Positions 23,084 to 34,735 of a DNA stretch of 64,000 nucleotides are shown piece by piece. The position numbers and the translations under genes were made by a program. The notes under the pieces were generated by a model that made no database searches, was not told the DNA's origin, and was given only the letters and a program-made list of their open reading frames with translations. This DNA is from Anisodus tanguticus (Eukaryota > Streptophyta > Magnoliopsida > Solanales > Solanaceae). The first letter of the stretch is position 1. Every line of letters starts with the position of its first letter. The stretch spans positions 30,433,876 through 30,497,875 of the forward strand of contig CM067546.1 in NCBI GenBank assembly GCA_034509755.1, written 5' to 3'.

Positions 23084-23968
23084 TCAATATCTATTTTTTT
23101 TCAAATGGAAAAATAGATCTGAAATACTCTTTATATCTTGTGTTATTTTGTCACAATCTACTTGAATAACTAATATATGTAAAATACTTTTGGTACCAAT
23201 TACCAAATCAAAATAACTTACCAAAAGTTCTTTCATATAAATGGAACCGCAAAACAAAATTTTAAATTGATCGATGGTATCAAATTTCTGTATTAAAAGC
23301 GGATATGAAATACGGAAAAAGGTTAAAAACTTCTTCTAAATTATGCGAAATTTGAGAACTTTACCATTGATTAAAAGTTAGTTTTGAATATATTCTGGTC
23401 GTTATCAAAATGGGTCAAAGTTGCCCTTTTGAATTAACAGATTTTTTTTGAGTATTGACATTTGTTATCTCATAATCTTCTACATGTCCTATTAAATAAA
23501 ATATATCAGATTTACCCTTATACTATATGTATGATTCAATTTTACCCCTATATTACATGTATGATTGAAATGTTAAATATTTCATCAACTAAAAGAAAAG
23601 AAAAACTACAGATAAATCTTACGATTTTGCATATCTAATTTTTTAAAAGTAAATAATATTGTATATTACGTAATTCTTTTCCCTAAAAATGAAGTTGGAC
23701 CTATTTTAATGGTCTCTCCACCTTTTTCACACTAGTCAATCTCTTCCCATTTTTACTGCTCATAAAGTTATAATTGGGGCAATTTCCCAATTCAACTATT
23801 ACTTCTACTACTACTCATCTACTCCATTGATTCAATAAAAAATCTAATCTTTTTCAAGAAACACTGCATTTATAACATTGTATTCTCTCTGTTTATTAAA
23901 ACCTTAGCTTCAGATCTCTCACTTGTATAGTGAGTACTGAGGAACTTCACTTCACATTCCTCACTTGG
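23084..23968. other. Intergenic DNA and promoter/leader of the PMT gene
   Basis: AT-rich spacer (23084-23690) is followed by pyrimidine-rich sequence (23700-23960) that should contain the promoter and first noncoding exon of the gene starting at 25495. A plausible 5'UTR donor, cacttg|gtaatc, lies at 23968/23969. No TATA box is called with confidence. Confidence 0.4.
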
Positions 23969-24049
23969 TAATCAGCAAAAGGCTTCATCTTTTTTTCTTT
24001 TTTCCATTTTTGTGTTTTACTGTTTAGGTCTCTGTGTAGTACTGATCCA

Positions 24050-24610
24050 GAGTTGTTGTTTTAGTTTCTTGTTGTTTGATAAAGTTTTGATCTGTTTTGT
24101 ATACCCTTTTGTTTTCTTTAACTATGGGGATCAATGGGTATGATTTCTTTAACTCTTTTTTCCATTTTTGTGCTTTGCTGTTTGGGTCTGTGTAGTACTG
24201 ACCCAAAGATTGTTGTTTCTGTTTCTTGTTGTATGATAAAGTTTTGATCTTTTTTGTGTACCCTTTTGGTTTCTTTAATTATGTGGATCAATGGGTATGA
24301 TTTTAAATTGAAAAGGTTCCTTTCAGTTTCTTGTTGTTTGTTAAAGTTTTCATCTTTTTTGTGTACCCATTTGTTTTCTTTAACTATGTGGATCAATGGG
24401 TATGCTTTCAGTTTCTTGTTGTTTGATAAAATTTTCATCTTTTTTGTGCACCCATTTGGTTTCTTTAACTCTGTGGATCAATGGATATGATTTTATTTAA
24501 AAGGGGTTCCTTTCAGTTTCTTATTGTTTGATAAAATTTACATCTTTTTGTGTACCCATTTGTATTCTTTTAGTATGTGGATCAATGGGTGTGATTTTAT
24601 TTGAAAAGGT
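24050..24610 (+). repeat. Imperfect direct repeats in the PMT 5'UTR intron
   Basis: Five copies of a unit containing gtttcttgttgtttgataaa and then tttctttaactatgtggatc, followed by aatgggtatga. The second block falls at about 24115, 24275, 24380, 24465 and 24570, so spacing varies between about 85 and 155 bp. A more diverged sixth copy is at about 24930-24955. The first copy contains TTTGATCTG (24086-24094), which fits the plant intron-mediated-enhancement consensus TTNGATYTG. Later copies have lost its last base. Confidence 0.85.
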
Positions 24611-25494
24611 TTTTGTTTCAGTTTCACTAGATGTGTATTTGTGATTTCTTGTTGCAGAGAATTCAGTTCATTTTCTTAGTCTGTTAATTACTAGATGCAC
24701 GTTCTGTCTTATCTTCTAAGTTGTTAGATTTACCCTTTTGCTAACTTCTTTTTAGTTTTCAAGTAAGTCAGGGTGATGTAGTCTTTACTGAGTTGTTTGA
24801 TGATATAATGGCTTTATGTGAATATGAAGTAAATGACATGTTAAAGAAGATCTGTGTCCTAGTACGAAGACACTGAGTTCTTGATCATTTACTGAGTTGT
24901 TATTTGATATTTTTGTCTACCCTTTTGCTTTCTTTAACTTTGTAGATCAATCAGTATCAAAGATCTGTGAAGGTGATTTAATTAATTATTTGAAGCTGTT
25001 AATCACTTTTGATGCAGAACTGTTTTGTTTCCTCAGTTGTTAGTTTCTGTAAAATAAATATTTTGTAAATTTTCCTTTTTTTCGCACTTTTTGTTGTTCA
25101 ATCAGAAGTTAGTTTCATTGTAATGTATTATTCTCTGAGTTTTTTGATGAGATCTTGACTTCAGTCTGAGTAGTCATCCCACCCGACTGTTGTACTGCGC
25201 ACGAAGTAAAACGAGGAAGTTAAAGAAGAATTTATTTTCCAATATATAGATCGAATTTTGAATAGCTGTAAATACCCAGTATGAATTCCTCCTTTTGTGC
25301 AATTAGATTATATTAGGTCTTTTGCGTCCTGATTTCTGTCAATCCGTTACTGTTTGACTGTCAAGAACCAATGAGTTGAGATGATTATATGAAACTTATT
25401 TTTAGAAGAAAAGTATTTTTGTATCATGTGGAAATGCTCGAAATACTAACTTCTTTATGCTACAGGGAACTTGTGGTGCTTCCGTGAGCACATA

Positions 25495-28400
25495 ATGGCG
25501 TCCAAGTATCATGGACCAATCAACAAAACACGGCGACCAATCTCTATATTGATTGTAATTGGTCTTTGCTGTTTCTGTTATCTGATAGGAGCTTGGCAGA
25601 AAAGTGGGTCCGGAAAGGGAGATAAATTAGCACTAGCAGTGACCGAGAAAACTGCTGACTGCAATATCTTTCCACCGGCCACTCTGGATTTTGAGTCACA
25701 TCATAATTATGTGGAAACGCTTGAAACTTCAGAACCAACAACTAAGAAATTCAAATCATGTGAAACTAAATACACTGACTATACTCCGTGCCAAGAACAA
25801 GACCGAGCTATGACATTCCCACGGGAAAATATGATATATAGAGAGAGGCATTGCCCTCCAGATGATGAAAAGCTTCGTTGTTTGATTCTAGCACCCAAAG
25901 GATACACAACTCCGTTTCCATGGCCCAAAAAGCCGTGATTATGCCTACTATGCTAATGTTCCTTACAAACACTTGACAGTTGAGAAGGCCGTCCAAAACT
26001 GGGTACAGTTTCAGGGGAACGTTTTCAAATTTCCAGGAGGAGGTACTATGTTCCCTAGAGGAGCAGATGCATATATTGACGAGCTCGCGTCTGTGGTTCC
26101 AATGAGAAGTGGCATGATAAGAACTGCACTTGACACTGGTTGTGGGGTATGTTTTTTTTTTCTCCTTTCCCTTACAGTTATACTAGCTTAGAGTTGGGCC
26201 AGGCTGGACAAGTGCGAGTTCTAGAAACTCCGTGGGGTACAATTTGGAAGTTATTCAACTTTTCAAAAACTCACATAGAGGGGAAATTACAGGAATATGT
26301 TACGGAAATGTTTCTAGTGTGGAGTCATTCAACATTTCAACTATTGCATCAACTGTAGCTGCAGATACCTTCACTCCAATAACGACTTCTTTTTTTATTT
26401 CTTCCGTTAAGAACCTCTATGAACATATCAATTCTTGACTAGTTCACATTTACTTGTACTAGTGCTATTAATAGTGGCTATGCTATTGAAAGCAAAATGG
26501 GATATTTAGTCGGTGCGGCCACTGAATTGATTATCTAAATACTTCCCATCTACCTGGGAGAATACCTTTTCTCCCTTGCTTGTTGCTTGGAAGGAACTAT
26601 TCCAATTTATTTAATACTGTGAATGTTGATAATTGCTTCTGTTACTGCTGATTACTAGAATAAAGCAGTTTAGTTATAGGAGGAGTCTGTTTAAATTTAA
26701 ATTTAGTAAGATAAATTTAGTTGGGATATCTTAGGATTTTGAATATTATTTGGCAGATTTTCTGTTTTCAAGTTGGCTATCTAAAGCCCTCCATTCTTAA
26801 TAAAATTAAAAGAGAGATAATTTCAATCGTTCTTCCGACCCTTTTCTGCGGCACCATATTTTTAAAAAACCAACAATGAAGCTTTGAAATTTTAGAAGTC
26901 TAATATAACTTGCAGGTCATAAAATAAGTAGTCTGCAAGGTCTTTGTAAAGACGGCAAGGTTATTCCGAAGGAGGATCTTACAACTCGACATAAGATTTT
27001 GGTGATGGATTTGGAGATCAAGATGGAGAAGAAGAAGAGGGTTGTGGATGACAGGTTAAGAATCAAATGTTGGAGTTTGACCATGGCTAGTGCAAAGGAG
27101 ATGGGAGAAGTGATGGCCAAGGGGGCTTGGGGGAGTAGTGGGGATGCGATTGGAATGGGGGACAAGACAGCCAGTTGCATTCGTGAGGTTGCTAGAAAAG
27201 TGCTAGGGGTTTCGTGGGGTAGCCTGGTGGGCATCGAGGGGAGTGGTGGTGGAATGGTAAAGTTCAAGAGAAGGTGGAAGCGAAAAAAGCGGCGTATGCG
27301 AAATTGGTAGAAAGCAAGGATGATGTGGAGAAGTGGACGAATAAGGAATTATATAAGATGACGCGGAAGGAGGCAAAACTAGCGGTTACGGCGGCGAAAA
27401 CGACAGCTTTTGAACGTCTATATGTGGAATTAGAGGAAAAAGGCGGGGATAAGAAGTTGTACAGACTATCCAAAGCGAGGGAGAGGAGGGTCCGGGACTT
27501 GGATCATGTGAGGTACATCAATGATGAGGACGGTAAAGTGCTGGTGGAGGACGCGCATATTAGGCGGAAGTGGCAGTCTTACTTCCATTAATTCTTGAAC
27601 AAAAAAAAAGATAGAGACATTGTGCTGAGAGATCTGGTGCACTCTGGTAGGTACCAGGATTTTGGGTATTGTGAAAACATTAAGTTGAGGAGGTTACGAA
27701 GGGGACAAGCGACCGGGCCTGATGAGATCCCAGTAGGCAGGACAGGTTTGGAGTGGCTGACAGAGTTGTTTAACGTCATTTTAAGACGGCGATGATGCCC
27801 GAAGAATGGAGGTGGAGTACAATGATTCCTTTGTACAAGAACAAAGGTGATATCTCTGAGAACCAGTTTGGATTCATGTCGGGGTGGTTGACTATAGAAG
27901 CCATCCATCTTATTATGAGGTTGGTGGAGCAGTATAGGGCGAGGAAGAGAGACTTACATATGGTTTTCATCGACCTCGATAAGGCATATGACAAAGTCCC
28001 TACGGAGGTTATATGGAGATGTTTGTGGGTTAGAGGTGTACTTGTGGCATACACTAGGGCAATCAAGGATATGTATGATGAAACCAATATCAGGGTACGG
28101 ACATTAGGAGGAGACTTGTAGCACTTCCCAGTGATGATGAGACTGCACCAGGGATCAACTCTTATCTCGTTCCTATTTGCCTTAGTGATGGATGGACTAA
28201 CGCGACAAATCCAAGAGGAGGTGCCATGATGTATGTTATTCGCAGACGACATAGTTTTGATTGATGAGACTCGCAGTGGAGTGAACGCTAAGCTGGAGGT
28301 TTGGAGACAGATTCTGGAGTCTAAAGGGTTCAGGCTGAGTAGGGCCAAGACAGAAGTTCAGTGATGGGAGCGACCTTGAGACAGGTGTGGAGGTGAGGCT

Positions 28401-31400
28401 TGGCACCCAAGTCATTTCCAAAAAAGGAGCTTCAAGTACCTCGGGTCTATTATTCAAGGGAATAGAGAGATTGATGACGATGTCACACATCGTATTGGGT
28501 CAGGATGGACGAAATTGAGGCTTGCATCTGGAGTATTGTGCGATAAAAAGGTGCCACCAAAATTTAAAGGCAAGTTCTATAAGGTGGTGGTTAGACCGAC
28601 CATGTTGTATGTGGTGGAGTGTTGGCCGGACAAGACTTTGCACACCCAAAAGATGAAAGTTGCGGAGATGAGGATGCTAAGATGAATGTGTAGGCATACA
28701 AGGTGAGATAAAATTAGAAATGATGATATCAGGGACAGAGTGGGAGTGACCTCGGTGGAGGATAAGATGCGAGAAGCTAGTTTGAGATGGTTCGGACACG
28801 TGCAAAGGTGAGACACAAATGCCCCAGTGCGGAGGTGTGAAAGGTTGGCTATGGACGGGTACATGAGGGGTAGAAGTAGGCTGAGGAAGTATTGGAGAGA
28901 GGTGATTACACGGGATATGGCGAGGTGCAACTCACTGAGGACATGACCTTAGATAGGGGGTTATGGAGGACACGTATTAGGGTAGAAGGATAGTAGGTAG
29001 TCTAGCGTAGTCCTACCAACGCTTACAAACTGGTAGTTGTAGTATTATTATTGTAGGCTCGCTTAGCCTATCATATTGTCTTATAGTCTCTTGTCGTTTG
29101 GTTTATGCTGCTATGTGTATTCTGTTTTTCTTATTTACTTGCATTACCAATTGCTTCTTTTTGCTTCTTTCTTTTCCATAATGCGATGTCATGACTTACG
29201 CACTTTGTGTGTCTTACTTTGCTTGGGCTTGTGCTTGTGCTTTGTCTTGAGCCGAGGCTCTCTCGGAAACAACCGCTCTACCTACCAAGGTAAAGTCTGT
29301 GTACACACTCTACCCTCTCCAGACCCCACATTGTGTGATTTCACTGAGTATGTTGTTGTCATAAAATAAGTAATCTATCCTTCACCTCCTTTGATAAACA
29401 TTGTAAAATCTTGCTTTCAGGTTTAAAATTTCAAAATTAATAAAGTGTTAATCACACTTGGAAAAGGCAACATTATGGCCAGGAATATCTGCAAGTTCTT
29501 CTATATGCTGTTGTTGAGTTTTTTTTTCCTTCCTGTTTTTAAGTAATTACATTCTACAGAAAAAAGGTTTCTCTCTGCTTTAATGCTTGTAATTGTCCAT
29601 CAAGTATCATGCTTTTGAAGTATCGATAGTAGCCTCTTTTCTTGGATTCTGACAACTTGTGCTTTCACATCATGTGACAAGGTTGCAAGCTGGGGTGCAT
29701 ACTTGCTGAAGAGAAATATTCTGGTGATGTCATTTGCACCCAAGGACAATCATGAAGCACAAGTGCAATTTGCATTGGAGCGAGGTGTACCTGCTGTTAT
29801 TGGAGTTCTTGGTTCCATACGCCTTCCATACCCATCAAGAGCATTTGACATGTCTCATTGTTCTCGCTGTCTGATTCCATGGGCATCAAACGGTATATCT
29901 GCAAGATATTTAACAAGCTTACCGAGTTTTCTGATAGTAGCCCTTTTTGATCTTCTTTATCTATCTTATTAAATGGACTTAAGATCTGTCGAACCTTTTG
30001 AAAGCATAAAATTGGTAACAGTACTTATCAAAAAGGAAAAATTTGAAACAGTTTAGGTGCTGATGATTTTGAAAATGTGTTTGACTCCATAGTGGGAATT
30101 TTCAATCTAATATTTAATATTTTATGTCAACTTTAATAGGGACCGCAATTTTTTTCTAACTTAGATAAAATATTATCCAGTCACCAGTGAACATTTGGAT
30201 ATCCTGTTTCTTTTTTCTTTTTGAAGTTACATATTTGACCTAGTGTTCATATCTTTCTACGGATACCATTTTTCTACATTCCAAAACCTTTTGAGTATTT
30301 GATTTTATGCGTTATGTTTGAAGGTAGAGTTCTTAATCCATGTAGCATCTCAGTGATATTTGCTTAGCTAAGTTTGAGTAGCACAAAATATTAACTGCCA
30401 AACCTGAGATGGAAACAGGCTGAGGAAATTACTAAATTATTACAGATAATTCTAATATTCAGGGAGGGAGGGAGAAAATATGTGTTGATTTTCGCAGGGA
30501 AGATAAGCCTTTGTCTACTAACTCTAAAGTATCATCATCTTGGTGTATGTTGATGAAACTGTTTATTTATTAAAAAGGAAAAGCCTTAGCCTGTTAGGTT
30601 GTGAAGTTTTGGACTGTATTGTTTGGTGTAATATATTTCATTCTTTACACAAATGGTGTCAAATTCTTTTGGTCTCGGACACTCTTAAAACTGGAGGACT
30701 AATTATGTTGGTTATTAGTACTCATGAATTTGTCGTTCCTCTATGCTATAGATAAAACTTGGAATACTATATCCTAGAATGCATGAATTATTGAAATATG
30801 AGTTCCACCTTTTAACAGTTTTAAGTGTTTAAAGAGGAATAAAAACATAGATGTTACAAGGACAGATACCTGCAAGATCCAATTTGCGACCTGCTTTGGT
30901 ACATAAATTTAAAGGTGGAATTAACCATTTAAGAGGATTGCCATTGATAAATACTGTACTCTGTTAGTGATTAATTTGAACCTTTCTAAAAATTTCTCAC
31001 TTAATTTAATGTTTTTCACGCTGTACTTGCCCTTTCTATTGTTCTTCAAGTACCATCTAGAGCATTGAGAGCTCTATTAACGACACCTTTGGAAATGAAT
31101 ATCTAAAACCATTGGAACTCTCAAATTGGAGAACGGCATATGGGGTACTAGAGATCAAGTCACAAGGAAAAGATTTGATAGAGATTTGGGTTTTGGAATG
31201 AGCCTATATATAGCATAACAGATTCCCATTCAAACTGTAAATTCCTGTGTAAGAGGAAAGATACTTTTGGAATCATGTAATGAGTAAATTTAGGCGCTGT
31301 AAATTAATTATTTTCAAGAATAATTGTAAGTAGTGACTGTGGCTTTAGTTTATCCTAAGAAAATTAAAATTGTCGGGGACGACTTTGACTTTAAATGGTG

Positions 31401-33395
31401 AATTTTCTAGCTTGCTGATAGTTAGCTTGTATGTGCAGAGGGCATGTACATGATGGAAGTTGATCGAGTTTTGAGACCTGGTGGATACTGGATACTGTCT
31501 GGTCCTCCACTCAATTGGAAGACTTATCACAAAGTCTGGAACAGGACCAAGGAGGAATGTAAAGCCGAGCAAAAAAGGATTGAAGACTACGCTGAGCTTC
31601 TTTGCTGGGAGAAGAAATACGAAAGAGGTGATGTAGCTATATGGAGGAAAATCATAAATGGAAAATCATGCAGAAGAACATCTGCCAACATATGTCAAAC
31701 GAAGGATACCGATAATGTCTGGTGAGTTACTAGATCCCTACTTGTCAAATTTCTTTTATTTATACTCCAGAAACCCTCCACTGTGCTTTGTTGTGAAAGG
31801 TACAAGATTATATGTAGCTTTGGAGTCCAAACTATTCAACTCTTTAGTGTTGCCATAAAATATTAAATACTAGATTGTTATCCCATTAAGTACTAATTTA
31901 TGTTTATCTTTCCATTTTGTATATAATGGTAATTCAGGTATAAGAAAATGGAGGCATGCATAACCCCCTACCCTAATGTCAAGGATTCTGATGAAGTAGC
32001 TGGAGGGGAATTAAAGAAGTTTCCTGCTAGGCTTTTTGCAGTTCCACCACGTATATCCAAGGAAATGGTTCCTGGGGTGACAGTTGAGTCTTATCAAGAG
32101 GATAATAAGCTTTGGAAGAAACACGTCACTTCTTACAAGAGGATCGTTAGCCTACTTGGCACCACAAGATACCACAACATAATGGACATGAATGCCGGAC
32201 TTGGAGGATTTGCAGCAGCACTAGACTCTCCTAAACTGTGGGTCATGAATGTAGTGCCAACTATTGCTGATAACACTCTTGGTGTGGTATATGAAAGAGG
32301 GTTGATTGGCATATACCATGACTGGTATGTATCGCTAATGGTTTCTTATCAACTACTCCCTCTGTTTTAGTTTGTTTGTCTTACTTTCCTTTTTTAGTCT
32401 GTTTAAAAAAGAATGTCTCTTTCCTAATTTGACAACTCTTTAATTTCAATATCCTACATGACATGTTTAAGACCACAAGATAAAAGGACATTTTGATAGA
32501 TTATACATATCTTTAGTTTAAGACCACAAGATTTAAAAGTCTTCTATATTTTCTTAAACTCCGTGCCCGGTCAAACTAAGACACATAAATTGAAACGGAA
32601 TGAGTAATTGTTTCGCAAATGGTATAGAATTTTGCTATTTTACTTAGGTGGGCATCTTGGCCTATCCACCTACCCTTGTTTTCTAGAATTCCAGAACCTT
32701 CTTCCCCTTGTTTACTGAACAGATATAGCATCTAATGAGAGGATCCAAATGAAACATCCATGACCTACTGTTACTTGCATGTTTGAGGAAACTTTAAAAT
32801 GTCATATTTGGAGATATTATATATCTTTTGTCAATTGTCATTCTTCTGTTACTGTTTTACGTTGGGAATAATCGAGAATATTACTACTGAAACTTGGATT
32901 AATTTTTATTTTCTTCTTTTCAGGTGTGAAGGCTTCTCTACGTACCCGAGGACGTATGACCTCCTTCATGCTAATCGCTTGTTCACTCTGTATGAGGACA
33001 AGTAAGTGTTCTTAAACTCTTTCAAGAAAATGGGTCTATGCTCTGGTTCCTATATATTGAGGGGTCTATAGCTATCTATTAGTCGGATATATTACTCAGA
33101 GAAAGTAAAAAACAAAAGGATACTGATTCTTAAAGCTATATGATTGTAAAACAGGTGTGAATTTGAAGATATTCTCCTAGAAATGGACCGTGTTCTGCGT
33201 CCGGAAGGGTCGATTATTCTTCGAGATGGAGTTGAAGTCTTGAACAAGGTTAGGAAAATCGCCGCGGGCCTGAGATGGGAAACTAAATTAGTAGATCATG
33301 AAGATGGACCCTTGGTGCCTGAGAAAATTTTTGTTGCTGTCAAACAATATGTTGTTGAAGGTGATGAAGACCAAAACACGCAAAATGATGAATAA
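25495..33395 (+). CDS. Putative Golgi methyltransferase, PMT2/PMT14 family, one frameshift
   Basis: Coding exons: 25495-26146, 29682-29892, 31439-31721, 31938-32324, 32924-33001, 33155-33395. All junctions are GT..AG and phases agree, giving 616 residues if one extra A is ignored. A 5'UTR intron ends at 25465 (tgctacag). Residues 16-34 form a signal-anchor, as in Golgi type II proteins. The DUF248/Methyltransf_29 domain follows with a YTPCQ motif, RERHCP, a SAM-binding LDTGCG (212-217), HCSRCLIPW, EVDRVLRPGGYW, MDMNAG and EMDRVLRPEG near the C-terminus. Family members (QUASIMODO2, the PMTs) are linked to pectin methylation in the Golgi; the exact substrate here is inferred. At 25927-25931 a run of five A replaces the four needed, stopping translation about codon 149. 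It could be a sequencing error or a true null. Intron 1 (26147-29681) holds LINE copy 2, intron 4 a MITE. Confidence 0.9.
25927..25931 (+). other. Single-base frameshift (A5 run) in PMT exon 1
   Basis: After the proline codon of a PWPK motif the run aaaaa is one base too long. Reading on in the original frame gives Lys-Pro-stop. Removing one A continues the conserved S-R-D-Y motif and the remaining 472 codons without a stop. This is the only defect seen in the gene. Confidence 0.9.
26935..28960 (+). pseudogene. LINE RT polyprotein, copy 2, broken
   Basis: Open pieces: 26999-27310, 27274-27591, 27595-27795 and 27792-28121 (RT motif A, FIDLDKAYDKV). A piece at about 28120-28350 is broken by stops, and a C-terminal part lies to about 28950. 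Motif C reads FADD (28240-28252), unlike copy 1. A stretch between the palm and the preceding region is deleted relative to copies 1 and 3: the sequence jumps from the GDI block straight to SENQFGFM. The CGHTRRD Cys/His region is mutated by a stop (atgaatgtgtaggcatac). Confidence 0.85.
26935..29357 (+). mobile_element. RTE LINE, copy 2, 5'-truncated, in PMT intron 1
   Basis: A 2.4-kb plus-strand insertion flanked by a 19-bp duplication, gtcataaaataagta-Gtct (26916-26934) and gtcataaaataagta-Atct (29358-29376), with one mismatch. It starts in the late endonuclease region and ends with the (TTG) tail. It lies in the same orientation as the host gene. The donor (26147) and acceptor (29681) sites are outside it and intact. 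Confidence 0.92.
32356..32604. mobile_element. Stowaway-like MITE in PMT intron 4
   Basis: 249 bp bounded by TA (32354-32355 and 32605-32606). Ends: ctccctctgttttagtttgt on the left, and the complement of the right end gives ctcattccgtttcaatttat. These are the ctccctccgt-type inverted repeats of Tc1/mariner-class MITEs. Diverged relatives lie near 7985-8322 and 51860-52055. Confidence 0.7.
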
Positions 33396-34332
33396 GTCGT
33401 GCCAATATTTGAGTATATAGAAAAACCTGAGAATTCTGAAGTGGAAGGTACGATTTTCCAGGCAGAGATAGTGCAAGTTCTCATGTAGAGCAATTTTAGT
33501 TATTTTTTTCTTTGATGTGTGAGTTTGGAGAGAGTGGTAAAAAGAAACAAGACCTTTTTCTCCAAATAATGAAGCAAAACAAGAATTCACTAGTGATACG
33601 TATGTTTGAGAGCAATTTGGTGGTTGTTGCCACTAGTTACAAAGTTGAATATTGCAACATTTGTAATCCTTATTTTTTGGCAATTTAATTTATTTAAACT
33701 TCTCATCAGCATAGCAAAAGTTATATCTATTTTGTCTAAATTTTTATGGGACATATTCCTATTCCTTGTGAGAATTTCTAGCATATATGCTTGTTTTCAA
33801 GTTAAAAAACGATTCGAAAGATCATATGATGTATTGAGTTCTCTTTCAAATAGGAAATACCAGTGTGCCCAAAAACACACGCGCACACATCAAGTAACCA
33901 ATTAACCTCTATGCTTTTCAAATCTAGAATTATTAGTGGGAAATATACAAAATCTACCCTGATTATGTATATTATATGTATAGGTGTGTATGTATATTAC
34001 ATGTATAAATATACAAAACATGTACATTTGATCATATTAGATCACCCAAAAGCATTGGATTGTAATTTTCCCATTATTAATACTACAGCCATTATGTGAT
34101 TAAAGAAATTATTCAGTCTGAAGAATTAGTATCTTCATTTTACTTTTTTCAAGAAGGATTCTTGCAGTATCCCCAGATGCTTACTTATACTATTCTCATT
34201 TTTAGCCCTTCACAAAAAAAAAGTAGTTTATGTTTTCTTTTAATTCACTCACCTTTAGTCTACTAAAAGAGGAATCAGCCTCATCGTAATGATTAGAGTA
34301 CATGTTCGACGGTTCCATTTTAATTAATTTGG
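33396..34332. other. PMT 3'UTR and AT-rich spacer
   Basis: The 3'UTR of the PMT gene is followed by AT-rich DNA with low-complexity tatgtatattatatgtata stretches (33965-34020). No gene is seen. Confidence 0.5.
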
Positions 34333-34735
34333 CACGTTTCCTCCTACAACATCAATAATGAAATTTCACAATGTGGGGTCTGGTGATGGTACTTCTACAT
34401 TGGTAGGTAGAGCGGTTGTTTCCGAGAGACCCTTGGCTCAAGACAAAGCACAAGCCCAAGCAAAGTAAGACACACAAAGTGCGTAAGTCATGACATCTCA
34501 TTCTGAAAAAGAAAGAAGCAAAAAGAAGCAATAGGTAATTCAAGTAAATAAGAAAAATAGAATACACATAGCAGCATAAATCAAACGACAAGAGACTATA
34601 AGACAATATGATAGGCTAAGCGAGCCTACAATAATAATACTACAACTACCAGTTTGTAAGAGTTGGTAGGACTACGCTAGACTACCTACTATCCTTCTAC
34701 CCTAATACGTGTCCTCCATAACCCCCTATCTAAGG

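Noticed and set aside
24024..24490. Open frames of 60-106 codons on both strands in the PMT leader
   Set aside because: They arise from the stop-poor, T-rich direct repeats. The same repeated words produce frames on both strands, so they are not genes.
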